64,000 nt of DNA from NCBI GenBank assembly GCA_015680685.1, contig MNCI01027040.1:66031-130030 (forward strand), in the 5' to 3' direction. A program made the translations under genes and the position numbers. This stretch comes from Gnetum montanum (taxonomy: Eukaryota; Streptophyta; Gnetopsida; Gnetales; Gnetaceae). The number at the start of each line of letters is the position of its first letter. Position 1 is the first letter of the stretch. Below the pieces are notes generated by a model, which was not told where the DNA came from, searched no databases, and saw only the letters and a list, made by a program, of their open reading frames with translations. This document shows, piece after piece, positions 23,330 to 33,914 of this stretch.

Positions 23330-24571
23330 TGGTATGCTAACATTAAAGCCTACCTACAACATGGTAAACCACTAGGTGGACTAACATCTACTTATAGAGA
23401 TGTGATCCAAAAGCACGCCCGACAATATACGCTCATGGGGAATGATGTCCTGTGCCAACACTCCTATGATAGGATATTGTTGGTATGCATGGGTGGGGAG
23501 TAGGTGAAGAAAGTAGTTAATGAAGTGCATGAGGGACTGTGTGGTGGACACCTAGCGCCCAAGGCTATGGTGGTGAAAATTAGACACCTAGGGTACTATT
23601 GGCCCCACATGGAGTGTGACTATTTGTCAAAAGTCAAGACATGTGACACATGCCAGAGATATGCAAATCTCATACACATCTCACCTACGGACCTACACCC
23701 AACGCAAATCATGTGGCCTTTCCAACAATGGGGACTAGACCTCGTAGGACCCATCACACCTAAGTCCTCCACAGGGCATAGCTTCATTATCACCGCCACT
23801 AAGTATTTTACTAAGTGGGTCAAAGCCATTCCCCTAAGGAAAATGACATCTCAGCAAATCTGCCACTTCATCCTCAACAACATCATGACAAGGTTTGGGC
23901 TTCCAATGACTATTGTAACCAACAATGGGCAACAATTCAATAGTATGGAAACTTGAACCTTTTGTAGAAACCTAGGCATTAAGCAATCATTCTCCTCCCT
24001 ATATTACCCATAGGTGAACAGATAGGCAAAGGCTACAAATAAGTCCATCATCAACTTGTTGAAGCAGATTCTTGGCAACAACAAGAGGCAATGGCACAAG
24101 CAAATCCTGTACATTCTCTGGGCCTACAGAACGACATGTAGAACCACAATAATTAAGACTCCTTATAGCCTTGTTTATGGATCTAAAGTGGTGTTGCATC
24201 TTGAGTTGTAGGTACCATCACTCTGGATGATCCTCTCAGATGTCATGAGTGAAGCCCAGAACAATGAGTCACGGATCATCAACCTCTACTCAATAGAGGA
24301 GGAACGTGTGCAGACGCTGAGGTGCATAGAACACTACCAGAGTAAGCAAAAGCAAAAGCACCATTCAGACCTACATCAAAAGCTAGTACAGAATGGAGAC
24401 CTCATCCTCAAGGCTGTCCATGGGCATGTGAGCAAATTCTCAGCCAACTGGGAAGGCCCTTACATGGTCACCAAAGCCTTCGGGAATGGAGCCTTCAAGC
24501 TGGCAGATATCAACAGAAACGAGTTCACCAACCTGGTGAATCACTCGTACCTCAAGCTATACTACATTTAA
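23330..24571 (+). pseudogene. Inner Tat integrase (broken, catalytic residues lost)
   Basis: The zinc-binding part is at 23504-23680 (EVHEGLCGGHLAPKAM, GYYWPHMECD, CDTCQRY). The core contains FQQWGLDLVGPITPKS (first catalytic Asp), then IVTNNGQQFNS, where the second catalytic Asp is Asn. The third site reads VNR-stop-AKATNKS, with Glu changed to Lys. The C-terminal domain at 24227-24571 has FSANWEGPYMVTKAFGNGAFKLAD, a GPY-type module. Stops lie at about 23502, 23956, 24012, 24024 and 24208. G-to-A type changes explain both catalytic losses. Confidence 0.9.
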
Positions 24572-24574
24572 AGC

Positions 24575-24945
24575 ATGAAGACATCGAACAGTGTCTACTA
24601 CAATGATAAACTGGCAACAGCAACGAGCAACGTCCACTACGAAGATAAACTGGCAACATCAACCAACATCCGCAATGACGTTAAACTAGGGGCATCGAGC
24701 AGTGTCTACTATGATACTAAACTGGCAACCATGACAAGCAGCATCTGGTACGAAGATAAATTGGTAGCAGCCATCTGCTACAATGTAAAAACTAGCACAG
24801 CTAGTCTGCTATGACTATAAACTAGCACAGCACGTCTGCCATGACATTAAACTAGCATGTAAGGTCTGTTGGGACCTTAAACCAACACAGCAGTCCACTG
24901 GGACCCTAAACTAGCACACAGTCTACCAAGACCTTAAACTAGGTT
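24575..24945 (+). repeat. Tandem array behind integrase, part protein-like and part 30-bp
   Basis: AAACT-type cores are at 24608, 24647, 24683, 24719 and 24758 (spacing 39, 36, 36, 39, all multiples of three), then at 24789, 24819, 24849, 24879, 24908 and 24936 (spacing 31, 30, 30, 30, 29, 28). The first half is open (24575-24814) and encodes a repeated YYNDKLATATS / HYEDKLATSTN peptide; the second half is not. The open reading may be accidental, because the array core also occurs in non-coding places. Confidence 0.75.
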
Positions 24946-24949
24946 CACG

Positions 24950-25969
24950 TCACGTCCTTAGCATGCATCTACGCCAAGTACACATCGAATGAGCATGCAC
25001 AATGCTAACATGGGGGTGGGAGGTTATAGCTCCAGAACACGGTTCATGATGCACTGGGTACACGATCTGGAACACACACAATGCTGCCACCCTTGGAACC
25101 ATGCTGACCCTCCAGAGATGTCGTATGGCATCACACTGGCCCTCTCGACCTACCGTCACCATGGCCCACTACCCTAATGGTAGTTCCTTGGCCAGTGCTC
25201 ATCATTGGAGTTCCAGCAATATTGTGGCCCATCCACAATATTCCAGCCCCCTGCCAATGCCTCGGCTCAAATGATGTTTAGCTATCTGTTAGCTGATCAT
25301 AATAGCTAAACTGAGAATGCATGCCTTTGGTAGGGATTCCAGAGTATCCGCACTTACAGTAGCTCCCAGTTCCATTGACGCTAGCTCCTCCGCAACGATG
25401 CTGCTAAGGCCACGCTGGCCTTCCTTCTTTGGACGCCATGCGCCAGCATGGATGTCCAAGAGCTTTAACAATGTCTGCAATAAGCAAGACCTTTTTTCAC
25501 ATCGTGGCTGTCTCACTCTCCATCATGCTTACAAGGTGTGGTCAAAGGCGAGTCTAGCCACAACAGCAGGTGCTACGGCATCGCGAAGTGAGTGCCTCAA
25601 CTAGCTTGACTACTTCAAAGTGCAAATTTCATGACGTGAGTAACGCAGCTCACTACATGGAAAGCATCTGTACGTAGGTTAAGATCCTTTGTGGATGTAA
25701 CGCAGCTCATCCTGCGAAGGAAACACCTATCCTACACGAGGTCAAAGGTTAGAGTAAAGATGAAAACGCGAACAAGTCCCTCATTAGCACTCCAATGAGG
25801 AACTTTGCTAAACCTCATCTTTCCTCTTTTCCTGGAAACCAATGCAACACTCTCAAGTGTAGCCAAGCAACGTCTTGACACTCACCGAGCAACAATGTTA
25901 GCATCGTGCCTTCTGTGGTATTTCATTTTCTTTGTCAATGTCTCTCGAGCCCATCCTCCAAACGTCTAC
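24950..25969 (+). other. Inner Tat 3' non-coding region
   Basis: I see no conserved domain between the repeat array and the polypurine tract. Short open stretches on both strands look random. Confidence 0.5.
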
Positions 25970-25982
25970 AAAGAGAGGTAAA
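25970..25982 (+). promoter_or_regulatory. Polypurine tract (AAAGAGAGGTAAA)
   Basis: A purine run with one T ends directly at the TG of the 3' LTR. This is where plus-strand DNA synthesis would be primed. Confidence 0.65.
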
Positions 25983-27549
25983 TGAAACACCCCAAAATTT
26001 GAAGGCATGCCTACTTCACCAAGCCTTTGCAATTCGTGCAGCATTATGGTAGTTCTTCAGCAGATGAATGCTCTGATTTTTAGACTGTCTGCTTTAGCAA
26101 GTTTTCTAACTCAAGGAGTCTTACTACACTACACTACGCCATGTAGCGTAGCAATCTTTAGAAGAAAATTGCAGAAGCACAATGGTACGCTTGCTATGCT
26201 ATGTATCATAGCATAACATAGCAAAAGTTGGACAATCAGCCTCCTTACTTGACTTCAAATCCTTCGGCAATGTCTCCTTTCGTCGGAAAGCGACGAACTT
26301 GGCAAAAATTAGGCCATGTTTGCTGCTACACTACGCTAAGCTACATGGCGCAGCGAGGCGTAGCAATTCTATGGAAATGATAGAAGGCATCTCAAAGGGC
26401 GGGATTAGCAAGTTCACAAGTTTCATAGTGCAAAAGACAAAGTTTGCAGATTGGTGACATTTTTGCGGCTAAGGACAGTTGCTATTCTATGATACGGTAC
26501 GTAGTGTAGCGTAGCAAATCTGCGACCAGCAGTCATGACACTGCAAAGGTTCCCAGCACATGCAATGGGAAACAACATAGATTTTTGCTTTAAACTAATA
26601 GTTTTGCTACGCTACACTGCGTAGCATAGCACAGCATAACAAAATGCTACGCCACGCCAAACATGCTATTCTACAAAGCATGACAAGGCATGGTAAGTAG
26701 TTACGCGACATCAATGCACCTCACCTAGTTGCACTGTTACTCTGAGATCATAATTATGACATGGAAGGTTTGTAATTACGGTGTGGTAGGCTCATCCAAT
26801 AGTCATGCAAGCACGTGCCACACACCCTTGGTCCTATAAATGTCCCAATGAGCAAGGCTTAAAGTCTCTCTGGCTCATTTGGGCACTGGGACACTCTGGC
26901 TTTTTTTTGGCTTCTGGCACTCTAGCTCTCTTTTCGCACTTTCAGTCCCAGTTTTCTAAGCAACCTAGTTGGCTAATAATTTTGTTGGTTGACAAGAAAA
27001 AGTTAGCATTGTAATCCTGAACATTGTAAGCTTTTTGTATAACATTTTAAATAGTTAGCACTTTCAATTGGCATTTTGTTCTACTCTTCTCTACCACCTT
27101 GGTAGTACTTTGCATTGTTGACGACTAAGCCCACGTTCAAGCATGTAGCTGTCTCGTTCTACATGTCTTGATTACTCTTGGGACCTCTACACTTCCCAAC
27201 GCTATGCAACCGATTGTATCCATCTTAACAAAGCGAAGTTATAGCTTCAAAGCGGTGCATTTTTCTAATTGCATTTTTACATTATCTCCTTTTTACTATT
27301 GCATTTTACATTATTTTCTATCTCTTTTGCATTTAAGCATTAGTTCGCGATATCAGTTTCGTTTTCAAATAACACGTTGCAAAAGGTTATATAGACACCA
27401 ACTAAGTCCATGTCTGATCAACTAGACCATTTAGGGTGCCCCATTTTCATCCCATCCAGCATGTCCCTTCAACAAAAATAGGGTCGAGACTGCCAGCGGT
27501 TGATAGCCCCTCAACGTTTTTCCAATCACTGACGTTTTCGATCACTACA
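25983..27549 (+). repeat. 3' LTR of inner Tat element
   Basis: This 1567-bp LTR starts TGAAACACCCC and ends TCACTACA, followed by TTGAC. It parallels the 5' LTR over its whole length, including the GCTACGC inverted repeats (about 26120-26650) and TATA at 26835-26840. It lacks about 55 bp ahead of the TATA box. Frequent transitions between the two LTRs indicate an old insertion. Confidence 0.9.
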
Positions 27550-29620
27550 TTGACCTTATTCAACTTTGCATGTCAACCTTTGGGGCTACTAGAGTTGAGG
27601 ACTAGGGTTTGGTATTAAGTTTTGGTAATTTTGAGTATTCCTAAGTGGTTTTTTGGCTTCCCCTCCTTCTTCCATGCTAAAGATAGAAAGATCATCATGG
27701 AAAATAAGGTGGAGTATATTTTAACCAATTTTAACCTCAAACAATTTTGCATGTCAACCTCCAGGGCTGCCGAGGTTGAGGACCAGATTTTGGTGTTAAG
27801 TTTTCGTAATTTTGAGTATCCCTAAGTGGTTTTTTGGCTCTCCCCTTTTCTTCCAAATTTAGGATAGATAGCTTAGTGTGGAAAACAAGGGGGAATGGAT
27901 TTTTGGCCAATAATGACCTCAATAAACTTTACATGTCAACCTCTAGGGCTATTGGGGTTGAGGACTATGGATCTATGTCAAAACTGGATAGTTTTGGGAA
28001 TTACTAAGTGGTTTTTTAGATTCCTCCCTTTCTTTCACATTGGGAATAGAAATCTTAGCATGAGAAACAAGGGGAAATGGATTTTTGGCCACCTCAATCA
28101 ACTTTCCATGTCAATCTCCAAGGTTACCAAGGTCAAGGGCTAGGGTCTAGAGATAAAACTAGTCATTTTAGAGATATTTTAAGAGGTTTTTGTACTTCCC
28201 CCTATTTTGTCATGCTAGGGATTCTATGCTCATCATGGAAAAATAGGGGAAAAGGATTTTGGTGCTTTATGATCACTTTCAGTCATGCATGTGGGCTTTT
28301 GAGGTTGCTGGCAATGATGGTCAATGACTAGTATCAAAGTCTGGCTTTCTTGAAGGTTGATGAGTGGTTTTTGGGCTTCCTCCCCTTTTTCCACATTAGG
28401 GCTTCCATGCGCAATGTGGAAAACTAGGGAAAAATATTTTTGATGATTTTTGACAAATTTCAACCATGCATGCAGGTTTCCTACATTGTCAGCATCGACT
28501 GCTAACATCTAATGTTAAAGTTTCATTGTTTTAATGTTGTTAAGGCATTTTTGGATATTTCCCCTCTTTTCCACACTCGGGCTTCCATACTTAGCATGGA
28601 AAAATGGGGGAAATATTTTTGATCATTTTTAGGCATGCATGTANCAACATGGAAAATTAAGGAGGAAAGCATTTTAATCATTTTTGATCATGCATGAGTG
28701 TTCACAAGGTTGCTAGTGTTGCTAGTGTGAGGGGATTTTCAAGAGTCCCCCATTTTTTCCACACTAGGGTGGAGGCTCAGCATGGAAGAGGTCCTCTAAA
28801 TCAAGAAAGTTAGATCTAGGCTACATCTTTAGCTAATCAACCATGCATGTTGACCTTCGAAGTTGCTAATATCGATGGTCAATGTTGGGTGTTAAGATTT
28901 GATAGTTTGGAGGTTTCTAAGTGTCTCATGCAACTTCCTCATTTCTTCTATGCTAGGAATGGTGGCAACTACATGGATGAAATGGTGGTGATATATTTGT
29001 ACCATTTTTGACCCATTTTGGGGCTTTCAAAAGCTTTAGAGGGTTCCAGCAAGGCCTAACGGTCACCGAGCATCAAGAAATGGTTATTAGGTCATCAACA
29101 TAGGTCATTTTTTACTTCCCCCTGATCTTTCCACATTGAGGGTGAAAGGCTCAATGTGGAAAAAGAATCCCCTTGTGTAGAAAACACAAAATCATAGGTT
29201 TCAACTAGTTTTGACTAATTTCAATTAGGTTTGGTATGGTTCTGAGGTTGTTGGAGATACTTGGAGGGGTTCTAGGTAATGTGGGGCCTACTTTGGGGTC
29301 AAATTTGTGCGAAATGAGTGTTGGAAGGCAAGAGTGAATGTTACCCCCTTCTTCCATGTTGGGCACTATTTCCCCAATGTGAAAATCTATGGTGCTTAGC
29401 CATGCTCATGTTTTGTCCAAATTTGGAAACCTAGGTTGAAAAAGATAAGTTGGAGTTACTACAAATAGAAAGATATTGTAATGTTAATGAATTTGTAGAA
29501 GAATGGACATGTTTCCATGCTAGGCATGGTATTCCTAGTGTGGATGCATAAGGGTAAGGTTTTCTTAATGTTTTATGTGCCAAAATTAGTAAAAATCATG
29601 CAAGTTTAATTAAAAGGGAA
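27550..29620. repeat. Hairpin-unit tandem array, right part
   Basis: The CTAAGTGGTTTTTTGG landmark recurs at 27651, 27822, 28004 and, more diverged, near 28169, 28359 and 28540, giving units of about 165-190 bp. Each unit has GCATGTCAACCTC..GG.T..GAGG and the hairpin pair CCCCTTTTCTTCCA / TGGAAAACAAGGGG. Copies decay toward 29600. It continues the 8560-9607 array across the inner element. An N is at 28644 next to a shortened unit. Confidence 0.8.
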
Positions 29621-29978
29621 GGTGCAAGGTGGGGCCCACAATCCAGAAATTTAAAATTTTAAAAATTGAAGTTTTTTCCCCCTTAAAATTGACATGAAAA
29701 AAACTTTCCCCCCTTTTGCTTTAGTGCACTTGTAGTCATGGTGCATTGAATTATCAACTAGGGTTTTGTTTAGGTTTAGGTGGGATTTATAAGTCAAAAT
29801 TTGCATATTTTGATCATAATTGTCATTCTTCAAAAACGTGCATTAGAGGAGAACTCTAGTAGAGATTCATGTGGTAGCCACAACCAATATTTAGTGTGGA
29901 AGCCCTCCATCTCCCTTGTATTCAGCGTAGAACTCCCATCTTCTGCTAATTTCTCCCTTTCTCAACATTCAACCTACC
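29621..29978 (+). promoter_or_regulatory. Upstream region of accessory gene copy B
   Basis: A TATA-like TTTATAAG lies near 29786, about 190 bp before the MAPK start at 29979. The stretch has no gene of its own that I can support. A promoter role is inferred from the matching layout of copy A. Confidence 0.35.
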
Positions 29979-30801
29979 ATGGCACCAAAATAGAGAGTAC
30001 GAAAGACTAAAAACCCCACAATCCAAAGGGTGGATGAGCACTCCAGGGAGTTATCAGAGGTTCCAACACCTATCTTAATCTAGGCCCCATTTGTCATTGC
30101 TCCAAGGTAGTCAATTCTACCTATTTTTCCCTTTGTTTTCATGGTTTTGTTCTAGTTTTTTGTCTACCAAGTTTTAGGGCCGTTTTTTTAGATCTACTCC
30201 TATGGGGGGATTAAGTTAGAATTTTGAAAAAATCTCACCTCCTATTTTGGCTACCTCCATGCAAATCTATGGTTTTTTTCTTGCTTTAGCTTTTCCAAAT
30301 TTAATTTTGAAAATAGGTTTTGTTGTTTTGTGTTTTTTTCCTCAAAATCTTGCAATATGGCTATTTTTCTCAGATCTAGGCCTTAGGATTTGTTAAAATT
30401 AAATTTTAACAAAACCCTACCCCATTATTTTGATGTGAATTTAAATGGGTTGTAAGGTTTTTGTCTATTTTGACCATTTTAATTGCTACATGAAGTTTAG
30501 TCTTTGGGATTTTTGAAGTTTTGTTACGAAAAAGAAAGCCAAGATGTGTATTTTTTCTTAGTAAAATGACTACATATTTGAGAAATCAAAATTCATGGAT
30601 TTTTATCCCTTTGTTTGAGCTTCCTGATGATTATTGTTTCATTTAATTTGGCTTTGAAATGAGGGATTTATGGCTATTTTCCTAATGTTGCACAGTTAGG
30701 TTGTTTGCGCTACTTTTGTAATTTCATGTAGATTTTTGAAATTTTCATAAGAAAATAGCCAAGGTTTTTTGCTATTTTCTAGTCATGGTTGCATAGGAAT
30801 T

Positions 30802-31063
30802 TTCTTCAACTTTCCAATGAAGGTTGAATCACTTTGATTTGATTTAAAATGAATTTTTTATGAATCTTTCTTACTAAGGTTATGTAGATCATGATATTGG
30901 CTTCATGGCTCTTTCTAAATTTATCATGCTTTTTCTTCAACTTTCCAATGAAGGTTGAATCACTTTGACTTGATTTAAAATGAATTTTTTATGAATCTGT
31001 CTTGCTAAGGTTATGTAGATCATGATATTGGCTTCATGGTTTTTTCTAAATTTATCATGCTTT
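30802..31063 (+). repeat. 131-bp tandem duplication in intron 1 of copy B
   Basis: TTCTTCAACTTTCCAATG starts at 30802 and again at 30933 with few differences over the whole unit. A third, shorter start is near 31064. Confidence 0.85.
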
Positions 31064-32078
31064 TTCCAAATTTTTGTATAGTTTAGATATTTTTCCAAAT
31101 TTATGCATGCTTTGCATAATTTAGATGCTTTTTCTAAACTTATGCTTTCTTTTCTCCAAATTTATGCACAATTTAGGTGCTTTTTCTAAATTTATGCATA
31201 ATTTAGACTAAGACATAGTTTTGGCCATAATGTTTTTGGTTATAAAGGCTATAAATATGGTATTAATGCTTTTATGGAATTTCTTAGGCTAAATAGAAGC
31301 TAATTTCACCTCTAACTTAGGAAGTTTTCTCTAAATTTGAAAAGAAATTGCAATTGGTCATGATGCAAGGTTATGCAAGTTTGTGCTGAAATTACTTAGG
31401 CTAATTTAGAAAAACACCTTAGAGCATTTTATAGAGGCTAATTTCACCTTTGACTAGATGTTCTTTCTAAATTTGCTAAGTAACTCTAATAGGCCATAAT
31501 GCTTTTTCTTTGAAAGGTTGTAATAGTGCCTTTTTATAGAATTTCTTAAACTTATTAGATAAACACCTTAGAGAGCTTTTTATAGAGGCTAATTTCACCT
31601 CTGACTAGCTATTTTCCTAACCTATTAAGAAATTCTAATTGGTCACAATGCAAGGTTATGCAATGTTGCAATGAAATTACTTAGCCTAATTCAGAAAAAC
31701 ACCTTCAAGCTTTTTACAGAGGCTAATCTCACCTTCAACTAGATGTTCTATCTAAATTTGCTAACTCTAATAAGCCATAATGCTTTTACTTTGAAAGGTT
31801 GTAATAGTGCATTTTTATGAAATTTCTTAAGCTTATTAGATAAACACCTTAGAGCCTTTTACAAAGGCTAATTTCACCTCTGACTAGATGTTTTCCTAAC
31901 CTATTAAGAAATTCTAATTATTCACAATGCAAGGTTACAATGAAATTACTTAGGCTAATTCAGAAAAACACCTTAGAGCTTTTTACAAAGGATAATTTCA
32001 CCTCTGACTAGATGTTCCATGTAAATTTGCTAAGTAGCTCTAATAGGTCATAATGCTTTTGCTTTGAAAGGTTGTAAT

Positions 32079-33914
32079 TTTAACAACCAAAAATGTTGAT
32101 GGCTAGAATCACTGAGGGATCAATGGACACATAGCCTTAACCCTACCTCCACACGAGGGCCTTGCTAGAAACAAAGGCAGAGCATCCTAAATAGTCTTGT
32201 CGATTGAATAGGAACTTTGCTGGTTGTATTTGGGGTAGTGGGTGCAATCGGGGAATGGCATGGTTAGCCGAAATGCAAATGCAAATAATGCAAAATGATG
32301 CTAAGTGTCAAAGTGGTGTTTTGCGGTGCTAAGTGTACAACATAGCCACAGAATGGGGGCAAGTGTAGCTAAGGGTTTTAACTGAAACAAGAGTGTCAAC
32401 CCATAGAAACTACCACCCAAGCATAGTACAATGTGATGATGCATTAAAAAATGTAAAAAGATGCACGAAAAATGTAATAAAATGCTAGAAATAGGAGAGA
32501 GAAATGGAACACCACCCTAAATGGGAGCATTGTTAATTCCAAAAGGATATCAAAAGGTACATAATGTACAACAAGCATAGTGGAAGCATAGTCATAGTCT
32601 CGATGGTGTTGGGTTGTGAAGTCTGGTACTCATCATGATGAACTATGCTTGTCAAGTTGGTTGTCATGGTGTACCATGTGGTGTTCTATAAGGTTGCAAT
32701 AGGGCTGTAGTGTATCGTGCTATGCAACTATGCCTCTCTGCTAGTGTGGTGTACTCTGGGTCTCATTTTCCCATAGAGTTAAGTGCCAAGATGCAAAAAT
32801 AGCAAATGTTAAATGAAAGTGCCAATTACCAAACTAGTAAAAAATGAAAGCCAACCCTTTGAAATGCAAGGGTTAGGGTTAGCCCAAAATGTGGATTAGG
32901 TCCCACATGGCAGTGCAGTAGGTAGGACCACAAGAAAAATTTAGAAAATTTTCTAAGTCTAGAGGTAACCAGAAAAAGTTCAAAAATTTTCGAACTCTAG
33001 CTACTATGCTCATTTCATGTTACGTGTCAAACATGAGATGTTTGTTGATATGCTTGTCTTGTATTATGTGTAGGACATAAAACACTAGATGCTACGCTCA
33101 TCCCTTATTATGTGCAAGACATAAGATGCTCTCTAGGAATAGGGCATAGTATGGACACTTAGAAGAATCTTGTGAAGACTATAATCCTTGTTCTTGCTAC
33201 GCTGGCTATGCTCTGGAGTGTAGCAGGAGGGGTAGCCTCAGGAGTTAGAAAATCTACCAAATGCCTCTTCCATGCTGAGCTAGCTTGACAACTTCTAGCT
33301 TGACACTTCTCACTAAAAAGTGTGTTATGCTGGCTACGCTCTGGAGCATAGTAGGGGCAATGGGAGTGTAGCACAACACTTAGAAAATTCTACAAAACTA
33401 GCTATTTTTGTGTTGGCTATGCTTGCCATGCTCTAGAGCATAGCAGCTATAGTGTCGAGTGTAGTAACTACAGTGTCAAATGTAACAGCTACAATGTCGA
33501 GTGTAACAACTATAAAGCCAAGCGTAGTAGTTATAGTGTCAAGTGTAATAGCTACAGTGCCAAGCATAGCACAACACTTAGAAAACATTTTGTAGCTTGC
33601 TACACTCATCCTGTGTTATGTGTGCGATGTGTAACTCAGCAGTTAGAAAAATTTTGCAAAACTGGCCTTAATGCATGCTACACTAGCTACACTATGGAGC
33701 ATTGCAATAACACTTAGAAAAATTTTCCAAGTTTTGATACTTAGACAAATTTGTAGAAAGTGCCATCATTTTGACACTTAGAAAAATTTTGCAAATCTGG
33801 CAGTTGGAGTTGACTACACTCAACACTTAGAAAACTTTGGGCAAAATGCCACATTTTGACACTTAGCCAAATTTTTAGTTGAGATGTCGAGACCCAAAAT
33901 TTTGTGGTGTTTCA
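32079..33914 (-). mobile_element. Solo-LTR-like insertion with 5-bp target duplication GTAAT
   Basis: GTAAT is present at 32074-32078 and 33915-33919, and the flanking intron repeat joins perfectly if the segment is removed. On the minus strand the insert starts TGAAACACCACAAAATTTTGGG, the LTR start used by the two Tat elements here. The other end reads GGTTGTTAAA and does not give a clean CA. No coding region is visible, so a solo LTR of 1.84 kb fits best. Confidence 0.65.
33452..33575. repeat. 21-bp tandem repeat (GTGTCGAGTGTAGTAACTACA)
   Basis: Starts at 33452, 33473, 33494, 33515, 33536 and 33557 are exactly 21 bp apart, nearly six copies. It lies in the solo LTR. The GTAGTAACTAC / GTAGCTAC text is again palindromic, as in the GCTACGCTA hairpins of the inner LTR. 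Confidence 0.85.

Larger units (their letters stand above)
9608..27549 (+). mobile_element. Inner Tat-lineage Ty3/gypsy retrotransposon, about 17.9 kb
   Basis: Both LTRs start TGAA.CACCCCAAAATT and end ACTACA, and the element is flanked by the perfect 5-bp duplication TTGAC. Order on plus: LTR, leader, gag, protease, 33-bp repeats, antisense accessory gene, 50-bp repeats, RT, RNase H, second RNase H, integrase, a 28-39-bp repeat array, polypurine tract, LTR. Two RNase H domains and the size fit the plant Tat/Ogre group. Every sense gene has stops, and the two LTRs differ at many sites and by an indel of about 55 bp, so the copy is old and not autonomous. Confidence 0.9.
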
